Source of the DNA: Rhodoluna limnophila
GTDB lineage: Bacteria > Actinomycetota > Actinomycetes > Actinomycetales > Microbacteriaceae
Assembly: GCA_943326655.2 (NCBI GenBank)
Contig: CALPUC020000009.1
Location: forward strand, 1 to 14,861
Length of the DNA: 14,861 nt
Reading direction: 5' to 3'
A model generated the notes under the pieces. It was not told the origin of the DNA. It did no database searches and saw only the letters and a list, made by a program, of their open reading frames with translations. Shown here piece after piece: positions 1 to 6,138 of this stretch. Made by a program: the position numbers and the translations under genes. Numbering within the stretch: position 1 is the first letter of the stretch; each line of letters opens with the position of its first letter.

Positions 1-33
1 AAATCCCCGAGAGTTTTTCACTCTCGGGGATTT
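1..33 (-). terminator. Rho-independent terminator of groES
   Basis: A perfect 13-bp inverted repeat (1-13 pairing with 21-33) encloses a 7-base loop (14-20). The stem is GC-rich at its base (CCCCGAGAG / CTCTCGGGG). It lies 12 bases past the groES stop codon. Read on the minus strand, the A/T end of the stem provides the start of a T tract, but the rest runs off the window edge. On the plus strand the stem is followed by TTTTCTT, so it could also stop transcription arriving from the left. Its position directly after groES implies that groES is the last gene of its transcript. Confidence 0.85.
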
Positions 34-45
34 TCTTGGAATTCT

Positions 46-342
46 TTAGCGAACTACGATGGCCAGCACGTCGCGGGCCGAGAGCACTAGATACTCTTCG
101 TTGTTGTACTTCAGCTCGGTGCCGCCGTACTTCGAGAAGATAACCTTGTCGCCTACTGCAACATCCACCGGGATGCGCTTGCCAGAGTCGTCTACGCGAC
201 CTGGGCCAACAGCGATTACTTCAGCTTCCTGCGGCTTCTCTTTGGCGGTGTCTGGAATTACCAGACCCGATGCGGTTACGGTCTCTGCCTCTAGCGGGCG
301 AACGACGATGCGATCTTCAAGTGGCTTGATTGTTACCGACAC
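46..342 (-). CDS. groES: Co-chaperonin GroES (Cpn10)
   Basis: GroES is the cytoplasmic lid of the GroEL folding chamber. It forms a heptamer that caps the chaperonin ring and closes the space where client proteins fold. The 98-residue product has the usual family length and begins with the standard beta-strand (SVTIKPLEDRIVV). The mobile loop lies around residues 17-37 and contains the hydrophobic LVI at 27-29 that contacts GroEL. VGPGRV (45-50) and DKVIFSKYGGTE (65-76) are also typical. I chose the GTG start at 342-340 because an SD-like GAAGAGG (348-354) lies five bases upstream; the reading frame stays open further upstream, but that part resembles leader. The gene has its own promoter overlapping a CIRCE operator and a terminator directly after the stop. 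No groEL follows within the window, so its partner is probably encoded elsewhere. Confidence 0.96.
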   Translation of the reverse strand: MSVTIKPLEDRIVVRPLEAETVTASGLVIPDTAKEKPQEAEVIAVGPGRVDDSGKRIPVDVAVGDKVIFSKYGGTELKYNNEEYLVLSARDVLAIVVR

Positions 343-395
343 ATTGACCTCTTCTTTATAAATCATGGGGAAATTGCCTTTTCGGCAGTAGTTCA

Positions 396-424
396 AGTGT
401 AAATCACCGTTAGCACTCGCGCAA
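396..424 (-). promoter_or_regulatory. Predicted sigma70-type groES promoter
   Basis: On the minus strand, a -35 hexamer TTGCGC (424-419) is separated by exactly 17 bp from a -10 hexamer TACACT (401-396). This would start transcription near 389 and give groES a leader of roughly 45-50 bases carrying its SD sequence. The -35 box and spacer lie inside the CIRCE inverted repeat, which is the arrangement expected for HrcA repression. Seen by pattern only. Confidence 0.65.
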
Positions 425-436
425 GTAGAGTGCTAG
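410..436. promoter_or_regulatory. CIRCE element (HrcA operator)
   Basis: The left arm TTAGCACTC (410-418) and right arm GAGTGCTAG (428-436) are separated by nine bases. This is the canonical CIRCE layout TTAGCACTC-N9-GAGTGCTAA with a single mismatch at the last base. CIRCE is bound by the heat-shock repressor HrcA, which classically controls groESL and dnaK operons. Here it sits between divergent groES (minus) and the methyltransferase gene (plus, starting 9 bp away), overlapping the predicted core promoters of both. Confidence 0.93.
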
Positions 437-439
437 TTT
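410..439 (+). promoter_or_regulatory. Candidate leaderless promoter of the THUMP-like methyltransferase gene
   Basis: A weak -35-like TTAGCA (410-415) is followed after 18 bp by a -10-like TAGTTT (434-439), six bases before the ATG at 446. No SD sequence precedes the ATG, so a transcript beginning at or near the start codon (leaderless, common in actinobacteria) fits best. The whole promoter would be covered by the CIRCE operator. Confidence 0.4.
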
Positions 440-445
440 TGGTTC

Positions 446-1639
446 ATGCTCCATGGCGATTTTGTGAAACTACTATCACCGGGAGGTCAGTCGTTGCTGG
501 CCGAGGTGGCAATCGACACCAAAACGGATGTTGTAAAGACCGTTTCTCGCCTCCGAGCACTAGGCCATGACGCCGGGCTCGTGGCAACCGTGCTCACCCA
601 GGCCAAGTTGCGCGCTAGAGCAAAAACAAAATTTGGCGAATTCGCAAACTCGATGTTTTTTACCGAAGATGGCCTCGAACAGGCTTCCCGCCTTCAGGTG
701 GCAGCTCTGCACGCTGGGCGGTTCCGAACTGCAGGGATCAAAGAGGTTGCTGATCTCGGTTGTGGAATCGGAGCGGAAAGCCTTGCGCTGGCCGCGATTG
801 ACCTGAACGTTGTTGCAGTTGAGTTAGACGAAGTGACCGCAGCTTGCGCAACATACAACCTCGCACCTTTTGATAACGCGCGAGTTGAGAGCGGCGATGT
901 AACTAACCTCGACCTCACCGGGTTTGAGTCTCAGTTTTTTGACCCGGCCAGGCGTGAGCTTGGAACCGGACGCCAGAAGGCGACCCGCAAATTCGACCCC
1001 ACCCAGTTTTCTCCTAACTTCGATTGGATTTTGTCTGAGGCCGGTAAACGACCGACCGGCATAAAACTCGGGCCAGGCCATCCGCACGAGGCAATCCCGG
1101 AAGGATGCGAAGCGCAGTGGATTTCTGATCACGGCGATTTGGTGGAGCTGACCCTCTGGTTTGGTTCACTGGCAAGACCTGGGGTTGCCCGTTCGGCCTT
1201 GTTGATTACCGACGGAGCTAGCTTCGAACTGCAGAGTTCTGAGTCAAACCCCGCTCACGCAGAGCTTCGTGAAATTGGCGAATACATCTATGAACCAGAT
1301 AACGCGGTGGTTCGCTCACATCTAATCGGAGTGCTGGCCGATTCTTTGAACCTAGGTTTGATTGCGCCTGAAATCGCTTATCTAACCGGGGATTCTTTGT
1401 TAGAGAGCCCATGGCTTAGAGGGTTTAGGGTCCTTGAGACTATAGCGTTCGATCGCAAGAAACTAAAAGCACGTTTGCAGGAGTTAGGCATCGGCATTCT
1501 CGAGATCAAAAAGCGGGGCAGCGACGTGGTGCCGGAAGTTTTGCGCAAAGAACTGCAGTTAAAGGGGAAGAGAGCCGCCACCCTGATAATTACCAGAGTG
1601 GGCGACTCTCACCGCGCACTTATTTGTGAGGCTGTTTAG
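446..1639 (+). CDS. Class I SAM-dependent methyltransferase with C-terminal THUMP-like domain
   Basis: A 397-residue protein of an actinobacterial family usually annotated as a SAM-dependent methyltransferase with a THUMP-like domain. The fold signatures are visible: motif I DLGCGIGA (103-110) for SAM binding, the acidic end of strand 2 in VVAVELDEV (122-130), and FFDPARR (164-170) where nucleic-acid methyltransferases often carry a catalytic (N/D)PP-like motif. The N-terminal ~90 residues look helical. The C-terminal segment from about 337 (basic, with RKELQLKGKRAATLIITR) is the THUMP-like part and may bind RNA. The substrate is not known; an RNA base is an inference. The ATG at 446 has no SD and probably starts a leaderless message. 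The stop codon overlaps the convergent DUF4190 gene by four bases. The promoter shares DNA with the groES heat-shock operator. Confidence 0.88.
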   Translation: MLHGDFVKLLSPGGQSLLAEVAIDTKTDVVKTVSRLRALGHDAGLVATVLTQAKLRARAKTKFGEFANSMFFTEDGLEQASRLQVAALHAGRFRTAGIKEVADLGCGIGAESLALAAIDLNVVAVELDEVTAACATYNLAPFDNARVESGDVTNLDLTGFESQFFDPARRELGTGRQKATRKFDPTQFSPNFDWILSEAGKRPTGIKLGPGHPHEAIPEGCEAQWISDHGDLVELTLWFGSLARPGVARSALLITDGASFELQSSESNPAHAELREIGEYIYEPDNAVVRSHLIGVLADSLNLGLIAPEIAYLTGDSLLESPWLRGFRVLETIAFDRKKLKARLQELGIGILEIKKRGSDVVPEVLRKELQLKGKRAATLIITRVGDSHRALICEAV

Positions 1640-1971
1640 CGCTGGCCGCGCCACATGTCGTCGTCGAAGCCACCTAATGGAATACCCTGACGCACACCCC
1701 AGATACTGAGTGCCACTAGGCCGATGGTGCTGAGAATCCAAAGACCGATAACGCTGTAGCCTACTGCGACTCCGGCGATTGCTAGACCTCGCCCAGCTTG
1801 GTTCGATTTCTTGATCTGGGCTAGTGATACGTGGCCGGTGATGACAGCGGCAGCGGCACCGAAGCCGGTTACCGCGGTGGCTAGTGAGACTACCGCGAGA
1901 GTGTTTAGGTTGGTGAAGTCATACTTGCCCTTTGCCGGCTCGTCAGTGGTTTTGTTTTTTGCGTCTGCCAT
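1636..1971 (-). CDS. DUF4190 family small membrane protein
   Basis: A 111-residue predicted inner-membrane protein. A polar N-terminus (1-20, basic and acidic) is followed by a first hydrophobic segment (about 23-46), a short conserved loop GHVSLAQIKKSNQAGRG (47-63), and a second long hydrophobic segment (about 62-91). The tail is acidic and polar, ending MWRGQR. The order LAVVSL...GHVSLAQIK...GRGLAIAGVAVGY is the DUF4190 signature common in actinobacteria; the function is unknown. An SD sequence AAAGGAG lies shortly before the ATG. The gene follows rimI-tsaD on the same strand after an 89-base gap, so it may be read through from that operon or have its own promoter, which I could not identify with confidence. 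Its stop overlaps that of the convergent methyltransferase gene by four bases (1636-1639). Confidence 0.85.
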   Translation of the reverse strand: MADAKNKTTDEPAKGKYDFTNLNTLAVVSLATAVTGFGAAAAVITGHVSLAQIKKSNQAGRGLAIAGVAVGYSVIGLWILSTIGLVALSIWGVRQGIPLGGFDDDMWRGQR

Positions 1972-2027
1972 TTGTTGCTCCTTTGTTTGGTTTGGCTAAT
2001 TCCAAGTTGAGCGTACTTACCTGTGAG

Positions 2028-2043
2028 AGCGCTGGGTAGCGCC
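2028..2043 (-). other. Short hairpin in the tsaD to DUF4190 gap
   Basis: A 6-bp stem (2028-2033 with 2038-2043, one G-U pair on the minus strand) encloses a 4-base GGGT/ACCC loop, 17 bases past the tsaD stop. No T tract follows it, so it is not a convincing intrinsic terminator. It may be an mRNA 3'-end structure or chance. Confidence 0.3.
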
Positions 2044-2060
2044 TGAATGTCGCCTTGGTA

Positions 2061-3566
2061 TTACCTGGTGTAAACGGTCTCAACCGAGAGCGTGGAATCA
2101 ACGCCGAAATCCAGCGACGACGGCGCGCGACCAGCCATTACCAGCTGTGCCCCGAGGGCCGCAATCATGGCTCCGTTGTCGGTGCAGAGTTTTAGTTCTG
2201 GGATGCGCAGCTCAATGTCGTTGGCTTTGCACCGCTCGGTTGCCAGCTCACGCAATCTCGCATTAGCCACCACACCGCCGCCGAGTAGCAGACGTTTGAC
2301 TCCGTGATCATTGCAGGCGGCAACGGCCTTCGCGGTGAGCACGTCGGCAACGGCTTCACGGAAAGAGGCGGCGACATCCGCAACCGAGAAAGCCTCTCCC
2401 CTGGCTTCGGCCACTTCCACCCAACGGGCAACCGCGGTTTTGAGACCGGAAAAACTGAAGTCGTAGCGATGCTTCTCCATGTCTTTGGGGAGGGTAAGAC
2501 CACGGGGGAAGCGAATCGCCTTTGGGTCTCCGGTCTTGGCAGCAATGTCGATTGAAGGACCTCCGGGGTAACCCAAACCAAGCAGCCTGGCCACCTTATC
2601 GAAAGCCTCACCGGCGGCATCGTCGATGGTTTCGCCAAGCAGGGTTACGTCGTCGAGTAGATCTCTAACCAAAAGCAAAGACGTGTGACCGCCGGAAACA
2701 AGAAGGGCGATGGTTGGCAACTCGAGCTCGCCCTCCAAAACGTCGACCCCAACATGGCCAACCAGATGGTTCACCGCGTAAATCGGTTTACCGCTGGCAA
2801 CCGCTAGGGCTTTGGCCGCACCTACCCCAACCATTAGCGCTCCCGCGAGACCGGGGCCATTGGTAACGGCAATGGCATCAATGTCGTCCATTGAAAGTTT
2901 GGCGTCATGCAGTGCCTGAATAAGGGTCGGCTGCAGTGCCTCGAGATGGGCACGGGCGGCAATTTCAGGAACCACCCCGCCAAATCGGGCGTGCTGATCC
3001 ATCGACGACGAGATCACGTTGGCAAGTAGTGTGCTTCCTCTCACGATTCCAATTCCGGTTTCGTCGCAGGAAGACTCGATGCCGAGCACCACGGGTTGTG
3101 ATTTAGTTTCAGCGGCTAGCGCTGCCCTCATCACCCAAGCGTCTACGTCGTCTGGTTGGTAATACCGTTTGCGGGTGTCGATATGTTCGAAACCCATCGA
3201 CGCGTAAAGCCCCTGAGCCACCGAGTTATCCGCTCTGACCTCGAGGAAAATTTCGGAGGCACCGAGGTTTCTCGCTTCGGAAACCAGCCTGTCCATGAGC
3301 TTTCGACCATAGCCTTGACCACGCAGTTGCGGATCAACAGCAATAGTTTGAACATCGGCCTGGTGGGACGCGGGTAGTTTGCTGAGGCCGGCATAGCCGC
3401 GCACCTTTTCACCATCGAGAAGCACGAAGTATCGGGTGTGATCGGCCAAAGCCTCAAACCGCATCGACTCTTCTGTCCAGGCGTCACGACCGAAACATTC
3501 GAGTTCCAGAGCCATCATCTGCTCGATGTGCGACTCTTCGGCTGGCAGAATTTTCAGTTGACTCAA
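2061..3566 (-). CDS. rimI-tsaD: Fused RimI acetyltransferase-TsaD t6A synthase subunit
   Basis: A 501-residue fusion. Residues about 4-150 are a GNAT acetyltransferase of the RimI type, which acetylates the N-terminus of ribosomal protein S18. The acetyl-CoA loop is LRGQGYG (81-87), after VQTIAVDP. A linker of about eight residues leads into TsaD (about 159-501), the catalytic subunit that transfers threonylcarbamoyl to A37 of ANN-reading tRNAs. TsaD signatures are GIESSCDET (162-170), the metal-binding pair H267 and H271 (HLVGH), SGGHTS (291-296), FSFSGLK (370-376) and CTDNGAM (461-467) with the metal-ligand Asp463. No internal stop or frameshift separates the domains. The start is TTG at 3566-3564, overlapping the tsaB stop by four bases. 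The first ATG, at codon 17, would cut off the first beta-strand of RimI. The gene closes a run of tsaE, tsaB and this fusion, whose products share the t6A pathway. Confidence 0.95.
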   Translation of the reverse strand: MSQLKILPAEESHIEQMMALELECFGRDAWTEESMRFEALADHTRYFVLLDGEKVRGYAGLSKLPASHQADVQTIAVDPQLRGQGYGRKLMDRLVSEARNLGASEIFLEVRADNSVAQGLYASMGFEHIDTRKRYYQPDDVDAWVMRAALAAETKSQPVVLGIESSCDETGIGIVRGSTLLANVISSSMDQHARFGGVVPEIAARAHLEALQPTLIQALHDAKLSMDDIDAIAVTNGPGLAGALMVGVGAAKALAVASGKPIYAVNHLVGHVGVDVLEGELELPTIALLVSGGHTSLLLVRDLLDDVTLLGETIDDAAGEAFDKVARLLGLGYPGGPSIDIAAKTGDPKAIRFPRGLTLPKDMEKHRYDFSFSGLKTAVARWVEVAEARGEAFSVADVAASFREAVADVLTAKAVAACNDHGVKRLLLGGGVVANARLRELATERCKANDIELRIPELKLCTDNGAMIAALGAQLVMAGRAPSSLDFGVDSTLSVETVYTR

Positions 3567-4216
3567 CCGCTCACCGCCTTGCCAATTCTTGCCTTGGGTT
3601 CTACCGCGTCTGCTGCTCGCAGATAAAGAGCCCCCACTTCTTGGGAAGCGTTTCCCGATCTAAGTTGAGCTTCCAGTAAGAATGCCAAACTGGCGGCGCT
3701 GATAGCGATGTCGGTTCGAATCGGATGTACATTTCGATTGACCAAATAGTCTTCGAGCTCAGCTGGTTTCAAAACGCCAGGCCCATCGACGCGAATCGGT
3801 TCGCCCTGAGCGTTGATTCCGGAATAGAGCGCCCAGTAAACCTCTTTTCGCCTCGCATCCGCAGTGACCAACAAAGGCGCGTCCTTGGATACATCAACCG
3901 CTGGGAGGGCTGCCAGAGCAATTGCATCGAGGCTGACCGCGCCGTAAAGCTTGATGCCGACACCGGCCGCGAACATGGTTGCTGCCGCTAACCCAACCCG
4001 AAGTCCCGTGAATGGAGCCGGGCCTCGGCCGGCAACCACGGCACCTACCTGATTCGGTTTCACGCCCGCTCTGGCGAGCACGTCTGTGATGGCACTGCCG
4101 ATAAGTTCGGCGTGCTTCATGGTGTCCAGCACATTGTGCTCGGCAAGCAGTTTGCCATTTTCAACCAGTGCCACGCTGGTGCCAAATGATGTGTCAATTG
4201 CAAGAATCAGGCTCAT
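3563..4216 (-). CDS. tsaB: TsaB, t6A modification complex dimerisation subunit
   Basis: A 217-residue member of the ASKHA fold, paralogous to TsaD but without catalytic activity. It scaffolds TsaD (and, with ATP, TsaE) in the complex that makes N6-threonylcarbamoyladenosine at tRNA position 37. The start LILAIDTSFGTSVALVENG (3-21) is the phosphate-1 strand pair. GRGPAPFTGLRVG (63-75) is the family hallmark, although most members read GPGSFTGLR, so the extra residue and the Arg are minor variants. The C-terminal half is less conserved, as usual. The ATG overlaps the tsaE stop by four bases (ATGA), and the stop overlaps the TTG of rimI-tsaD, so translation is probably coupled at both ends. Confidence 0.95.
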   Translation of the reverse strand: MSLILAIDTSFGTSVALVENGKLLAEHNVLDTMKHAELIGSAITDVLARAGVKPNQVGAVVAGRGPAPFTGLRVGLAAATMFAAGVGIKLYGAVSLDAIALAALPAVDVSKDAPLLVTADARRKEVYWALYSGINAQGEPIRVDGPGVLKPAELEDYLVNRNVHPIRTDIAISAASLAFLLEAQLRSGNASQEVGALYLRAADAVEPKARIGKAVSG

Positions 4217-4683
4217 AAGGCAAGCCTCGCGTTTTCGAAGCGAGAACCATGCGCGGTGATGGTTACGTCACGTATGTCACTCTCGCCAGTGTGGTCGCGA
4301 CCGATTTCTATATCTAGCCAGCTTTCGGCCAACTCTTCAGCGAAACCGCGACCCCACTCCACCAGAACAATCGAGTGGTCGATGTCGATGTCTAGATCAT
4401 CGAATTCGTGCACCGAGCTCAGCCGGTAGGCGTCCACGTGAACAAGCGGCACTTCGCTATTCTCTCGTTTGTGAGTTCTTGCAATCACGAAAGTCGGGCT
4501 GGAAACATTTCCAATTGCCTGCAGCCCCTCGCCAACACCGCGGGTGAAAGTGGTTTTTCCCGCTCCCAGCGGGCCGGTGAGAATTACCAGGTCTCCGGCT
4601 TTCAAAATGCCGGCAAGTTTGCTTCCAAACTCGTGCATATCTTCTGCGGTTGAGATTTGTAGTTTGGCGAGCTCTTTGCTCAC
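4213..4683 (-). CDS. tsaE: TsaE, t6A modification ATPase
   Basis: A 156-residue P-loop ATPase needed for turnover of the bacterial t6A synthase. The Walker A motif is GPLGAGKTT (37-45), followed by SSPTFVI (61-67), the Walker B-like VHVDAYRL (81-88) and VLVEWGRG (106-113), all in family order. Length is normal. The start is GTG at 4683-4681, with an SD-like GGAGAAGG inside the end of alr three bases upstream. It overlaps the alr stop by four bases (GTGA) and in turn overlaps tsaB by four. TsaE, TsaB and TsaD encoded together in the usual actinobacterial order strongly support the call. Confidence 0.96.
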   Translation of the reverse strand: MSKELAKLQISTAEDMHEFGSKLAGILKAGDLVILTGPLGAGKTTFTRGVGEGLQAIGNVSSPTFVIARTHKRENSEVPLVHVDAYRLSSVHEFDDLDIDIDHSIVLVEWGRGFAEELAESWLDIEIGRDHTGESDIRDVTITAHGSRFENARLAL

Positions 4684-5786
4684 AGACCTTCTCCAACATA
4701 TTCCCGCTGGAATCGGCCGCCCATCCGAGTCACGATTTCGTAGTTGATGGTGCCCGCCGCTGTAGCTAAGTCGTCGGCGCTCGGAACTCCCAGGCTCGCA
4801 TCGCCGAAAATAACAACCTCGTCGCCAACGCGGATCGGGTCATTCCCAACATCCAGCACAAACTGATCCATCGCGATCTGCGACTGAATGCGATAACGCT
4901 TTCCGCCAATCGAAACCTCAGCTTTGCCGCTGGCAGCCCTTGGTAACCCTTCGGCGTAGCCAACCGGAATCAGCGCCAGGTTGGTTTCGTTCGAGGTGCG
5001 GTGCAGGAAGTTGTAGCTGACACCGTGACCCGCTGGAACGGTTTTCACCTGGGAAACCTGAGAAATTGCGGTCATTGCCGGAATCAGGCCAAACTCCGCA
5101 GAACGGTTGGTCGAGAAAGGGTCTAGCCCATACAGGGCAACGCCGATCCGAACCATTTCGTAGTGTGCTTCTGGAAATGTGAGCGAACCATCGGACGCGG
5201 TTAGGTGGCGCAGGTCGAAGGAGATGCCGCGGCGTTTGGCTTCGGCGACAGCCGAATCGAATTTTTCAATTTGAGTGAGGTCTTCATCACGGCTGGTAGT
5301 GGAAAGGTGGCTAAAGATTCCAATCACCCTAACCGCTTCGCCAAGAGCCAAAACCGCGTCGAGCAGTTCCGCCCATTTGGCCACGGTTGAACCATTTCGG
5401 CCAAGCCCGGTGTCAATTTTCAAATGCAACCTGGCTGTTTCACCGGTAATCGCCGCGGCTAAAGCGATTCGCTCCAGCTGCTCAAGATTTGCAATACCGA
5501 GATCCACTTTTTGTGAAAGAGCGGCCTGGAAGTTGTCTGCGGGGTCGTGAAGCCAAGCCAGAATTGGGGTGTGAATTCCGGCAGCGCGAAGTTCGAGCGC
5601 CTCTTGAACATCGGCAACGCCTAGGTAATCTACTCCAGCACGCTCCAATGTTCTCGAAACTTCTACCGCTCCGTGGCCGTAGGCGTTCGCTTTCACAACA
5701 CCCATAACTTTGGCGCCCGAAGCTCGGGCCCGCATCACATCTAGGTTGTGCACAATCGCGTCGAGGTTAATTCGAAGTGTTCTCAC
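4680..5786 (-). CDS. alr: Alanine racemase
   Basis: A 368-residue PLP-dependent racemase that interconverts L- and D-alanine and supplies D-Ala for peptidoglycan. The PLP lysine is K32 in VVKANAYGHG (30-39). HLKIDTGLGRNG (121-132) follows the usual HLK.DTGMGR.G pattern. The second catalytic base is Y258 in GHGVSYNF, and IAMDQFVLDV (304-313) lines the active site. The fold type III barrel (1 to about 240) and C-terminal beta domain are complete. The start is GTG at 5786-5784, overlapping the acpS stop by four bases; its 3' end overlaps tsaE by four. The acpS-alr-tsaE-tsaB order is common in actinobacteria, often with nnrE between acpS and alr; no nnrE is present here. Confidence 0.97.
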   Translation of the reverse strand: MRTLRINLDAIVHNLDVMRARASGAKVMGVVKANAYGHGAVEVSRTLERAGVDYLGVADVQEALELRAAGIHTPILAWLHDPADNFQAALSQKVDLGIANLEQLERIALAAAITGETARLHLKIDTGLGRNGSTVAKWAELLDAVLALGEAVRVIGIFSHLSTTSRDEDLTQIEKFDSAVAEAKRRGISFDLRHLTASDGSLTFPEAHYEMVRIGVALYGLDPFSTNRSAEFGLIPAMTAISQVSQVKTVPAGHGVSYNFLHRTSNETNLALIPVGYAEGLPRAASGKAEVSIGGKRYRIQSQIAMDQFVLDVGNDPIRVGDEVVIFGDASLGVPSADDLATAAGTINYEIVTRMGGRFQREYVGEGL

Positions 5787-6130
5787 TCTGCCACCACCAT
5801 CGCAACTGCCATTCCGGCGTCGTGGCTGATCGAGAGGTGAAGTTTGCTGATTCCAGCTTTTCTCAAAGTTTCCGCGGTTTGGCCAGTGGTGCTGATCTCA
5901 GGTTTTCCCAATGCGTTTTTTGATACCCGAACCTCATGCCAGACAACGCCGTCGGAGCCGCCAAGCGCTTTGATTAGCGCTTCTTTGGCCGCGAACCTTC
6001 CGGCGATGGTCTTCATCGATGCATCGAGTTCACTAGAAACGAATAGTCGCTCCAAAAGTTTGGGCTGTTTCGCCACGTGCTCTTCAAACCTGGTGATGTT
6101 CACCAGATCTACCCCGACGCCGAGCACCAT
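5783..6130 (-). CDS. acpS: Holo-[acyl-carrier-protein] synthase
   Basis: A 115-residue phosphopantetheinyl transferase that moves 4'-phosphopantetheine from CoA to the serine of acyl carrier protein. The metal-binding Asp8 lies in GVGVDLV (4-10) and Glu50 in GRFAAKEALIKAL (44-56). HLSISHD near residue 97 completes the family pattern. The length is slightly short for the family but complete. It begins eight bases after the glmS stop with a weak RBS, so it probably depends on glmS transcription. Its stop overlaps the alr GTG by four bases. CoaA, divergent nearby, starts the pathway that makes its CoA substrate. Confidence 0.95.
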   Translation of the reverse strand: MVLGVGVDLVNITRFEEHVAKQPKLLERLFVSSELDASMKTIAGRFAAKEALIKALGGSDGVVWHEVRVSKNALGKPEISTTGQTAETLRKAGISKLHLSISHDAGMAVAMVVAE

Positions 6131-6138
6131 GATTTTAC

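Noticed and set aside
2028..2043. Intrinsic terminator after tsaD
   Set aside because: The stem is only six pairs and has no T tract after it on the minus strand, so I list it only as a weak hairpin.
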